From Urechis unicinctus (taxonomy: Eukaryota; Annelida; Polychaeta; Xenopneusta; Urechidae), in NCBI GenBank assembly GCA_034190875.2, contig CM067354.1, positions 47,939,763 through 48,003,762 on the forward strand: DNA of 64,000 nucleotides, given 5' to 3'. Position numbers and translations under genes: made by a program. The notes under the pieces are model-generated. The model did not search any database, was not told the origin of the DNA, and saw nothing but the letters and a program-made list of their open reading frames with translations. The stretch's first letter is position 1. Every line of letters starts with the position of its first letter. Of the stretch, positions 16,801-29,306 are shown piece by piece.

Positions 16801-19800
16801 GGATTATCTGAATAATATAGACATCAATAGTTTTCATTTGCGCTTGTTTTTCTACAATACCAATTTTCTCTATGACTATTGCATTCTCGACAGTTCAAAT
16901 TAATGATCAACTATTAAGAATATACCAGCGAAATGTGCCCGACTCATCTTTCGATTTAACCATATAAGTATAGCTGCCATGCTGGACGTTTGAAATATTA
17001 AACGGTGTCTGCATGTAACAGGGGTATCAAACCTCTATATATAAGCTGTATTTAGCTGTTTATTGCGATGCTAAATATGTTTAAATGGTCAGATTAAAGC
17101 TTTAACATATTATCCAGATTTGCGCATGCATAAATTGTGCTGTTGTCAAGCTTGGCCATGGGAAGCCATATTATCTCCCCTAGCCGAGCTGTCATAATTA
17201 AATGTACTGGTTCTGTTATCACATGAAAAGTGTCCTTTCTATTCCTCATATTGATAGATGTACTTGTTGCTGTAATTACATCGAACAAAACCACAGTTAC
17301 ATGGCAACTATCACGTCGGATGCCCTTTGTTTCTTGTTGAATGTACTAGAATTTGAGTCTCGCTTGTGGCCCATGAAACCGAAATGGCGATGCTTCAAAT
17401 AGATGAATGGAATATTTTGAACATCACATCCGATCATTTGGGTCCAGAAAAACTTTTATTGTTGTTTTATAATATCCAAACTCTACTCAATCGTAACAAT
17501 GCTTTTATGTAACCAAAAACAAATGAAATGATTGACGCCTTTGATAAACTAGGTATTAGGTTGCACAGACTTTCGAGAAAGACTGGCACATTGCCGCTAT
17601 ATAAGCACTTGTAGATGGTTGTCTAGCTTACGCAATGGCTTCCCCATTATATTACACCCAATCAGTTATGGCGGTGATTTTTGTAAGGTATGCTGATGCT
17701 GGTTCCGTCTACCATTAAATCTTTCATAGAATCTGATAGTCACTTTAATAACAGTCTGTGGTAAAAGTTGGCGGTAAGATTAGCAATTAAATGTCTGTCG
17801 GAATCATGACGACTATGGTGTACTGGCTTGTACGTAAAAATGACCAGGTCAGCATTAACCTTAAGCCTAAATCCTATTTGCATCCTATCCTAGTGTTGTT
17901 CGGGGCTAGAAGATGTGTTTACCAAATAAACACAGGTTCCCGATCTGCATGAGACTGGTAAATTCACGACGCTTAATGAAACTTGACTGTTCTCCATTGT
18001 CTGTGTCCCAATGTCCTCTATATTTCTCAAATTCCGTACACGATTGTATAGATATACAGATACGCATCTTTGTATGATCCTCGTCAGCGCCAGTGTGATC
18101 AACAATGAGACACATTTCACATTTCCAGTACATTTTGCAATGAACGCAAATAAAACTAGGCTTTGAGATACGCGCGACAGCCTCATTAACAGCTGGCTAA
18201 AAAATTAATAATTGATGATTCCATTGTTCGCTATAAACAATGGCACTCTCTGGTTAAAGGGTATAATAGCATGCCGTGTAGCCTATTAGTCGTTGCCACA
18301 GCTCAAAGAAAGAGAAATGCTACGAATTGGCGACTCAAGCGGTACATTACTTTAAAGCAAAAACACTGATTTGCATCCCTATCACGCGCAATAGTGGGTT
18401 TTACTTCCGAGATAGCTGACGTTTGTTTTTCAACTTGCGATGTGTGCCGCAATTTACGGTGCAGGTGTTGCAGTCAATGATAGAAGTAAATCACGTTGCA
18501 TCTTAAATCATAAGGATACGGAAATTTATTACTGATGCTGAAGCTTCAAACCAATGAGTGTTCCTGCTGTCGAGATGCACATGTGATCAATAGCATGAGG
18601 GACAATTGATTAACAACAAAAATCCTAACCAAATTCTTTAGCAGTCGATAGCACAAATCATAGCATGTCTGGCTGCTGTAAATATATCTGTTTTAAGAGC
18701 TGCATGTGAACAACCTATATCGTACGTTCAATACCAAATGCACTAGGGTCTATAGAAAGTGAGGAACGGGTTCCGCTTTGTAGTTAATTAACTGTCCACG
18801 TAACGCATCGATACAGTTTTATACCAGCAGTATCCACTGTATTCGCCGATACCGCTTAACTCGACCAAGTTGAAACACAAACGAACGACTCACGCCATCT
18901 TAAACGTCCATCGCAGATAAAATAATTCTGGGTGTCATTGGGTTGTGCCAGTAAGATTTTTAACTTTAATTATATTATGTGACAAGTAAGGGATGAATTG
19001 AATATTTAACTACGCGAATGCTGTTTTATCATTAGGATTTCTTACATCATAGCACCACGACAACGCCCAATTACCATATTCCTACCGACGTCGCCGAGTG
19101 CAAACCTTAGACAATACGGAATCACGTTTTAGCAGATATCGCTCCGAAAAATATAATTCTGGTACGTTTTCTTAACAGTGACGATGTTGCACGCCATGGA
19201 TGGAAAAATCCATGGTCTTTGATAACCTGAGAACAATCCGGTGACCTCGAAATGATTTGAATGATGCCCAGCATCTTCTACTGATTGTGTACCAGTAAAA
19301 GCTTCTTTAGGCAACATTCGTTCGAGTAATTTGATTGCGGTCTATCCGATTAAAGTCTTTGTGTAGGCAGATTGGCTTCACCTCCGCGTCGTCGTTAATG
19401 TCAGGAAACGCAAAGATCGCCGCCCATCAGTAACAATGTGCGTAGTATATCAAGCCTCTTGCAGACACCGCCTCTTCTCCTATAGAACTATTATCTATGA
19501 AGGCTCTCTGAAACAACATCTTACAAAATTTATGCTAAGTTTTGTTTGGTCGTCTTTAAATACAAGACTCGTGTATGGTTTTTATCGCTCTTGAATCTAT
19601 GAGTGCAGTTTATTGTGGGAAGCGGACAGCTCGTATTGAGCATATAGAGAGGTGGTTCACACTTTGCGAGGGTAAGTTAACACAGTTGGTATCTAAGCTC
19701 TCTTACATCAAGTTAAGCCTGATGACACATGAGGCGGACCTGTGAACCAGGTGCTACGAGTTGTGGGCTTTGCGGTAAGTGTGCCCTGTGATTAATTTTT

Positions 19801-22706
19801 GCAGTTATGTAAAAAAAAAAGTATGGAAATTGTAAGTCGGTTTTTACGGGAAGCATCTCGCTTTCATACATTTGTTGTCTGCTTGTGTTAGGAATAATGT
19901 TATTTGTATGCGTCAGTGAAGCGCTATTTCAACCATCAGTTTCGTTTATCTCTTTGCACACCTCATCGCGGCCGTGTTACACACTATATCACGTTTGTGC
20001 TAGCTCTGTCTGTGGATTGCTGCAATTCGCCATTCGAATGGTTTCCTGCTTTAAGCTTTGTTGCCATATGTGCGTGAAGCGGGGGCGCGTCCATACAAAA
20101 TCATCCGTTAACAGAGCTACCCGGCTAAAGAGCCCCTGACGTAGCCAACTCGACGCAGCTGCAACACTTGACGACTGATTGTCCAGTAAAACCCAGTTTT
20201 GTTGAATAATCAACACAATTTGAGTTGTTTAATTATCCGTTAGTAAGATGCTTTCTAAAAAGAAGTTAAAGGCTGGTCCTGACAAGTTATTCACAGCTAG
20301 CTTGTTTCGTATATCTAGCAAATAACCAAACCAATCAGTGCATCACGATCTTGGTGCTGAGGCCAGTGTTATGGTAATTGTTAAACCGACCAAACACACA
20401 CTGACTCTGAAATGGTGATCAACAAAACCATCTGTGCTCTCGCAAATTATTACCTCAAGCTAAAACCCACAATCAGATATTTGATAGAGTTTGTCAACTC
20501 ATACTATCGTTATGACCGTGGTTTACTTCACATTTGCACATATACATATATACGACCGACTTTTACATTTACCAAGAAACATTGAACCGGCTTTAACATT
20601 ATTAGGTTGGCAGGATAGCGCTGCTGATGTAGAACACAACCATCAACATTCATGCATGCTCACAGATATTCACTTGCACAGCTGGCTGTTGTTATGATTC
20701 ACTTCCCTTGTAAGATATCTGGCAGCGTCGTTAATGTGAGATGAAACCTCATTAACGATGATGACACCTTGCATATACATTGTATGGTAGCTTGATGATT
20801 GTTAATTAGCGTGATATATTTGGGCTGCCTTGGCTTTCGCCAGTAATGTTCGATCTTCCATACAGCACTCAAGTATGCACTAATAACGGCAAGCTCCACA
20901 TATTTATTCACACATCGAGATGTTTTTTGCTAATTAATATATTTCCGTCGCGTAAAATCGATTAAAACTGCACCTGATTGCGCTAAAAATTATTTATGCC
21001 ATACTTCGACTTGCATAAATACCACATGCTATGCGTATTATGCAACTAATGCCTTGACTTTTGTAACTCTTTATATGAAGATACTTTGTTTTGGCCGTTT
21101 CATTCCACCTCACTACGCATTGGATTTTGAATATACCAGATGATATACATTACACTTTACTCTTGTTAATGATTCGATTGTTACATAAAATATAATTTCC
21201 ACGGTAGGTCATGGAAACTGTTTACCTACTGGCGGCAGAATCATTATTGCTATAGAATGTTTTCAGCCCTCGTACTTCCTATGCCGGATATTCACGTCGC
21301 CTTTTTGCGTTGGCTCGAATCTTAGTCTACTGCAACCTAACTAGGCAAGAAAACCTAGTTCGACGGTGACGTGATTACCGGTGTACACGGCAGTCAATCT
21401 ATGCTCATCTTTTATCAGCTGTTTTTGAGTGCGTCAGATATATAACCCTCTGTATTAGATACAACCATGTGCAATTCCTCTATCTCTAACTCACGCCGCT
21501 CTTTCATTATTCACCTCTATATACATATATTGACAACAATTCCAAATGCTACATTTATTTACCTTTACGGACGGTTTACATGAAACAGGATCCAACTATG
21601 TCAGTTGTCACATGCATTGCTTTCAGTTCTTAACTTGATTAATTATTCAAGGCTAAGAATCAAAAGACCCCAGACGCTACTGAGTATAAACAGCGCCATA
21701 ACGTTTATACTACTAAAGGTCCGTGCAAAATATATGGAACTTCTTAGCACAATCGGCAATTTATCTACATCAAGACCTAGTCATATGTGATTAATGCTCA
21801 ATGACATAAAGCAAATATATGGTTAATACCTTTAAAATGATCTGTGTCAGGTGTACGAATTGCGTGAATTGAATAGCAAACTAGCAAAAAATTACGGATT
21901 TATTTACAGCGAAAACATGAAAGAGGCTATGCGGTATTGCTACAGGTGGTTAGGTGGTCGTTCAATGTTGTTATTGCTATGAATAGTGATTATCAATCCA
22001 CTATCACGGCATCTTGATTGGATGGAATGAAACAGCAAAGACTACTTGGAATATCAGATGCTAAAAGTTTTATCCTTGTATATTTTTCAAGCCACCTTTT
22101 TAGGCGAACCCGGTTTTTTATATCCTGACGCGGGAAGCATATGCTGCAACCCAATTAAGTGCAGCATTAATAAATTATAAAGGTAAGGTGACAAGTTAAC
22201 AACCCGAGCTACGACCAGCCTATGTAATAGTTACGATGATGAACAGAATAAGAGCGAGGTAGAAAAGATGAATGCAAATTGCCACGGGAGTGCAAAAAGA
22301 CAAACCGAAGCTATCATAAATAATGATAAAAAAGCGCAGTGGCAATATAACACTCGTAATTACGACACAGTAGCTCTGTCTTTCCATTAATTGACTATTT
22401 CACTGGTACATAGGCTCATTTGCTGCAGCAGTGGGAAAACAACAGAGTAGTCTTTGTGACTGATTGAAGAACATATTGAAGGATATTAGCTGGAAGTGAT
22501 GTAGAGTTAATGACACTTAATCACGATCCAGTCTCGCAATAATTGATGGCTGAAAAATTCGGCACAACTCGGATTTATGCTATGAAAGCGTTCTGCAGCC
22601 AAGCAGTGGAAATGCAGCTCCAATCGATAACTGCCGTATGTTGAGTCTCTTATCAGATGTGACTCACAAATATACATATAGACGTATGTATTATCTCTTA
22701 TATAGA
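13871..22706. other. Gene-free interval
   Basis: About 8.8 kb with no family-bearing open frame on either strand; the longest frames are about 98 codons without motifs. It contains a short perfect inverted repeat at 15784-15803 (9 bp arms, 2 bp spacer). Nothing else supportable. Confidence 0.55.
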
Positions 22707-23013
<307 letters not shown>

Positions 23014-23065
23014 GTCATTTCGCTCTCTATACCTCTCTTTCTCGCTCTCTTCATCTGTCTCTATC

Positions 23066-24245
23066 TATGCGGGCATATATGATATTTATAGATATATGAG
23101 CATAGCATACCTGGGTAAGGAAGTCCTGATGTTTGTGTTGCTTGCACGAATGCTCGCATTTCCCGATAACTACATCACGGTGAACTTAACTTCTGAAAAG
23201 CGGCAACTGCAAGTAACAAGAAATTTATATCAAATGCATGACGTCAGTGTGCCCGATAATGAAGTACAACCTACTGATCATTGATGATTAGACATTTCAC
23301 ATATTGGGCTGTTCTGAGTTAACTCTATGATTTTAGCAGGTGAAATACATGAGAGTCACACAATGCTACCTTCTTTACACGACTGTCCGCCCTTTTCGAG
23401 GGAAGAGTTGCTCCATAATAATATCGATGTATCACTGGCCTCTCAAATTAAAACAGTATATCAAGCACACGCGAATTGAACGTAGATTCTGTCCTGCAAG
23501 CACTCATTTCTTGTTCTTTCTATCGAATTATTTTTACAGTGCTTGGTGTTTCTGTTTGCTTCGCTTTGTTTCCCACCAGAAGAATTGTTGCCGAGACTTA
23601 GGATATAAAGTGTGATGTCTTCCGCATGTTAAAAGACAGAACATTGGTCACAGACCTTTTACTTTTTAGTCCATTTGCTGGTATTTGAACGAGGAAATAA
23701 TACGGAATACGGAATATTTATCGAAGTTCCTTTCATAATAAACGTTTATGAGACATTGTCCTAAAATCATTCTAGTAGAAGTCACTCTTTGTTTGTCATG
23801 GAAAACGAGGATTAACGTATAAAGAATGCGACAGATTCGTAGCTTTTATTACCTAATGCCACAATCAAGCAAATATTGATGCAAATGTCATCTAATTACG
23901 CTAATCATTGAACGGCATGACATACTTCAATGAGGTTGGGTTGTCAAAGTAGTATACATAAGGTAGCAGATCAATGTTCTGCAAAAGCGTCCAGTATTTA
24001 CAAGTATATGTTATTTGAGCTCGTTAATCCATTGCATATTAAATACTGTTCATTGCCTTCCGATCAACAATATCCTGTACAATTTATGTATGTTTGCCTT
24101 ACATCAGACATTGAACGTATTCGCATACCAAATTGATCTCCATAGATATTTAACTCTCTACCGTTTTGATTGATAGAAGAATAATATGAATATGTTAGAT
24201 AGGCGGTTTGTAACAGTACCCTGCAAAGTGCATAGTTATGATTAA
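23066..24245. other. Gene-free interval left of the transposon
   Basis: Open frames of up to about 93 codons show no motifs. No RNA gene or repeat recognised. Confidence 0.5.
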
Positions 24246-24262
24246 CAATTGACTTTACGCCA
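24246..24262 (+). repeat. Left terminal inverted repeat
   Basis: CAATTGACTTTACGCCA; it pairs with the right end with one mismatch (T against C at position 9). Confidence 0.7.
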
Positions 24263-24317
24263 TGGCTCGATAGGCCACGCCCCCGATAATCAGGGGAAGT
24301 TACTCTGCTTATGTCCG

Positions 24318-24341
24318 ACATTGACCAAAGATGGCGGATAA
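24318..24341 (+). promoter_or_regulatory. YY1-like motif overlapping the SWIM gene start
   Basis: The AAAGATGGCGGAT context matches the YY1 core (AANATGGCGG), and its ATG is the start codon of the SWIM protein. YY1-type sites at transcription or translation starts are common in animal genes and transposons. Binding is inferred. Confidence 0.3.
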
Positions 24342-25309
24342 ACAAAGGCGTCTCGGGCTCCGGGATATTCCTGACAATATCTGCTTAGAATACGTAAAAG
24401 AACAAATATGGCTGAAGAAAAAACAGAAAGCTTCTGCTTTTTTATCGGGCAGCTACATTAAAGAAATACAAGTATTTGCGGGGATTGAGAAATCGGTCCT
24501 GATTCGAGGTGAAGTACACCCAAGTCAACGAAAATCTGATCCTTGCCATTTAGTCAATCTGGAAGTTGACAGTTTGAATAAAAGTCTACTAGACGCCCAA
24601 TGCAAGTGTCAGCAAGTGATATACATTTTTTTCATTAATCGTAAGTCTAATAAACATTTAAGACACTAATAGAATCATCCCTCTTGAAACAAAGAACGCT
24701 GTACACTATGTGACGATTTTTTAATTCTATAAGTTCTATATCTGCTATGTACAGATACAATTGTGTTATTACTTTAAAATTAAAATGTTAACATTTCAGG
24801 AACGATGGAACATGTTCACATGCACTTGCTGTGATTTTGGCCTTAGAACAGATGAAGGTTCAGGGTTACAAGGACATTCCATCAATGCTGACATGTACCA
24901 GCCTGCCGCAGCAGTGGGACAAACCGCGTAGGGAAAAAATAACCGCGCAGAGCCTGTTTCCCAAATGGTCATGTCCCGACCAACACATGTGAACAGAAAG
25001 CGACGCCCTGTCATGGCCCAATATGTAGACAACAGGTACAATAACAAATTGACATAGTTATCAAAATTTAAACAAACTTTTTTTTTGGAAGATTTTATTT
25101 GCATTTAGAATATTTTAAATTTATACAGTAACACGTATAAGAACAAAATTGCATTCTTTACATTTAGGAAAATCACAGTTGAGAAGGATGATATCTCTGC
25201 TTTGAAGAAGTTGAAGTCAAGTTCGATATCACATCTCATAGAGGAAAATACGCCTTACATCGACACATTATTTGGCCGCGCCCCTGTGGGTTCAGCTCTA
25301 TTCTACCAT
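24331..25309 (+). CDS. SWIM zinc-finger protein of ISL2EU type, 5' part only
   Basis: Three exons by homology and splice signals. Exon 1 (24331-24615) begins MADKQRRLGLRDIPD and contains VLIRGEVHPSQRKSDP, typical of the segment before SWIM fingers, then the first zinc pair CKC. Exon 2 (24800-25035) supplies the second pair in NDGTCSHALAVILALE, then CTSLPQQWDKPR, another family hallmark. Exon 3 (25168-25309) encodes KITVEKDD, SHLIEENTPYIDTLFGR and APVGSALFYHV and ends at CAT|GTAAGT. SWIM fingers (CxCxnCxH) bind nucleic acid or protein. Phase is lost between exons 1 and 2 (0 against 2), and a frameshift with an in-frame stop near 24990 separates PKWSCPDQ from NRKRRPVMAQYVDNR, so this copy is damaged. 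The YqaJ nuclease domain expected downstream is absent. Confidence 0.72.
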
Positions 25310-25352
25310 GTAAGTATATGCACACGATTTTTGGGGTGTACAACATTAAAAT

Positions 25353-25808
25353 TCACTGTTTTATCAAAAGATTCATAAAATTTGTTGCGAAACATGAAAC
25401 AAACCAAACTTGATCAATTGAACTAAAAAGGCTTAAATCGAAGCGATGACTTAATATTTTGTACGACTTGATTCTTGCAATCGCTCTCTCAACATGGACT
25501 CTATGTCGAGCTATTTTCTCAGTCAATCGAATGTCAGCTGAGCCCATCTGTGCACCACTTCGAGCAAAAGGGGGAATATTTAACTTTAAACCTAGTTTCT
25601 CTATTTGTTCTTGTATCCTGAACCCTTTATCAACCATGATGCCATCCCCCTCCTGCACTTTCCCCACGCCCACATAATCGAAGCCATCTAATACACTTTT
25701 CCAGGTTCCGACCGGTTTTGGAAATGGATAGAACTTAATATTGTTCTCAAGTCTTTCGAGGTATCTGCTGTCTGTGTTGCAGGTACCATAACTGCATTTT
25801 TTCACCAT
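25353..25808 (-). CDS. THAP-DDE_Tnp_4 transposase, internally deleted
   Basis: An uninterrupted frame of about 151 codons starting at MVKKCSYGTC (the frame is open further upstream to 25937). Residues 1-35 are the N-terminal half of a THAP finger (KCSYGTC and FYPFPKP); the second zinc pair C-x2-H is missing. From about residue 50 it is the C-terminal half of a DDE_Tnp_4 (IS5/Harbinger-type) nuclease: GIMVDKGF with the second catalytic Asp, LNIPPFARSG, then RHRVHVERAIARIK with the catalytic Glu, ending TNFMNLLIKQ. Full proteins of this kind are normally more than twice as long; the first Asp region is gone. The deletion left the frame open, so a short THAP-DDE hybrid could be translated. It could not cut DNA, but might bind or interfere with full transposase (inference). 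Confidence 0.75.
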   Translation of the reverse strand: MVKKCSYGTCNTDSRYLERLENNIKFYPFPKPVGTWKSVLDGFDYVGVGKVQEGDGIMVDKGFRIQEQIEKLGLKLNIPPFARSGAQMGSADIRLTEKIARHRVHVERAIARIKSYKILSHRFDLSLFSSIDQVWFVSCFATNFMNLLIKQ

Positions 25809-25919
25809 TTTTACAGCGGAAAAAAACATTGACGACAATTGACGGATATAACTTGTTTGTCGGACAAAATGGCGGATAGTAACAAAGCGATGCGGGCTTA
25901 TCAGCGGGGCTATCTGATT

Positions 25920-25931
25920 GGTCAATTGACC
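25920..25931. promoter_or_regulatory. Subterminal palindrome, possible transposase site
   Basis: GGTCAATTGACC is a perfect 12 bp palindrome 23 bp inside the right end. Its GGTCAATTG half recurs within the right terminal repeat (about 25955-25963). Repeated subterminal motifs often bind transposase; the role here is inferred. Confidence 0.35.
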
Positions 25932-25946
25932 CGTCAATCAAATTCC

Positions 25947-25963
25947 TGGCGTAAGGTCAATTG
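25947..25963 (-). repeat. Right terminal inverted repeat
   Basis: TGGCGTAAGGTCAATTG on the plus strand, inverse of the left end with one mismatch. Confidence 0.7.
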
Positions 25964-28317
25964 GCGCATAACATCCGCAACAGCATTTTCCGCTTGATTA
26001 CTTCTGCTGCATCATACAGCAGCGTCTTTGAGCAAGGGAGGTTCATGGATAACTGATTGACATCAACATCCTCGCATGACGCTTTGTTATATGGGAAGAC
26101 GAATGCTGATTGCACTTACATAGCAATAGATTAACCAGGCGCCCTGATAAAACAGAACTCCATGTTGTTATACATCGATCAGGAAGAGAAGTACAGTATA
26201 TCGCACCGTGTTCTCGCGCTTTAAAATAAATAGCATGCTGACAAAAAATCTAGATGCACAATTTACATTCGATTCTGCTTCGTAAAATGATAATTCCGTT
26301 AGCTTATTTATTATCAATCATAAGAAACAGAATGTTGGTAGACCCACATTAACTTTATGCGAGCTGCTACCACCAACTCGATAGGCGCACGAACTGGTCA
26401 ATATGTTCGCTTGATTCCTACGCGAGTAGGTACTTAACGGCATGGCATACACCCCCTAGTATGCATACTTAAGAGTTCTCCGATATCAACGAAATCTGTC
26501 CGTTATATTGCTCAGATATGCAGCTATTTTGTCTGAATTTGTATTCAAAGATTGGTTAAAATCATGACAGTGTTGCTTACTTAATTATGTAAGGCAAACA
26601 GTGTACCCTTTTTCATACGATTCGACCTCTTTCAGCACCTGAATTCACCGCCAATACAACTTATCAGTGGCCCAAAAAATATAGATTGCAATTATATCAA
26701 CATATTTGCTGTTTGAACCGATCATCCGAAAACACTGGAGAACCTGTACCAGAAAATTGCGAATAACAGCCACAGCCATAAGCATGTCTTAACTCAGTAT
26801 CCGCATATCATTATTATAAGAAATATCTAAGTACAATAATCATTGGTTTTTGGTTTCGAACCGAATGGTAAGGCACAATAATAAGTTTTTCAATGGTCAT
26901 ATATTATTATCGCCCTTTGCGCATTATTATCATTACTCTTATCATTATCATTATTGCCCAATTCAGCTACCAACTCATCTGCAAATGACAACAGGAAAAA
27001 TATTTACCACATGACGGTGGATACTTGCTGAGATGCCGTGTGCACTCCGAGGAACTCGAAATCTATTTACCTCCTATGCTAAGTGTCCAAACTGAAAATC
27101 CTACAACAACCAAACGAAACAACTTACAAGGCGAAACCTTCGAAAACCGCATATTTGCTATGACAGGTAGATTATATTTGATTCGGTCATTTGCTTATCA
27201 TTAGGTATATTATAGTAAACTGGGTGCTTGTAGATCGGGTACTAGTTAGGCACAAGCTTATGCAAATCTCACTGAAGAGCGTGTTTTTATGTGCAAGCTG
27301 TTAACCTTGTTGTCGAGGTTTTCTTCATCTACTTCATTATCCGATCTAATACACAGCCTCGTAAAGTAGTTAGTGTAAAGCGCTGGTTCTCTTAGGATTT
27401 GTTTTTCCCCCTTTATTCCTCGACATTGCGTATCGCTCTTGTATTGTTGAATCGCCAGATTTATCTGGTAGTTCTGAAAAAATCACTCTTTATTGATGCA
27501 GTGCTGAATGACAGCTTTTATTCGGGAGTAAAATTGGAAAAACAAGAAAGAAAACATGCCCTACATTGCCGTGAGTAACTACCTGTATCCGACGCTGCAA
27601 ATGCATTATGTTTAATCCTTAAAAACGCCATGTCTAACATTGTCGCTGTCTAAAATAGCGACCACAATAATTATAATAACTGTAAAATATTGAAATGCTG
27701 GTACAATATCCAATGTAGAAATTGCTTACATTTGGACACCATTGTCACGAGTGCCTACGTGGTTTAATACCTGCGTTGACATAATCATGTCTAAAAGATA
27801 AATTTATCAAGTTTATGCAAGTGAAGTGGTGGCAAGAGACAAGAGCAGAGTTTATCTGCATCCAGTAATGCGCTAGATCTTACATACTCGAAAAGTTAAA
27901 ATACAGTTGACGATATACACGTTTGCGCTTGATGCAAACTCATGTCAAGCAAACTGTACCATGGATGAATGCAGAAATACGTAATTAACAGTCTGTCGAC
28001 AATTATCATGAATTAACATCGTGACGTCATGCTGCATATGCTTGGCTAATAAAGCTGAGCCTATCACATACAGTCCTTTACTATAGGTACCAGGGTGAAG
28101 AATTGAGGTCGAAAGGCTCGTTTGTGAAAGGTTGTGAATAGGTCGTACATGTTTGAACCAACAGATATGAATCGTGTGCAACTAATAAGGAAAGAGAAGA
28201 TCGTAGTTCGTGTTGAAAAAAGTACAAATCCGTTGTTTACTAAATATATATGACAAAGAAAAGTTACAGTTACATTCGCCAAATAATACCACGTGTTTCG
28301 TCGATTACGTAATCTGC
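25964..28317. other. Gene-free interval
   Basis: No recognisable gene. It contains a short ATTATC/TTATCA-rich patch near 26930-26960 and otherwise unremarkable AT-rich sequence. Confidence 0.5.

Positions 28318-29306
<989 letters not shown>

Larger units (their letters stand above)
24246..25963. mobile_element. ISL2EU-like DNA transposon, 1.7 kb, shortened
   Basis: The ends form imperfect terminal inverted repeats of about 17 bp: the left end reads CAATTGACTTTACGCCA and the right end, reverse complemented, reads CAATTGACCTTACGCCA. The AATT inside the outermost CAATTG is shared by both ends, so it could be element sequence or a 4 bp target duplication. Between them lie a plus-strand SWIM zinc-finger gene (24331-25309) and a convergent minus-strand THAP plus DDE_Tnp_4 frame (25808-25353), with the 3' ends 43 bp apart. 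From family recall, ISL2EU elements encode a THAP/DDE transposase plus a second protein with a YqaJ-type nuclease. Here the nuclease part and the middle of the transposase are missing, so this copy should depend on intact relatives. Confidence 0.75.
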
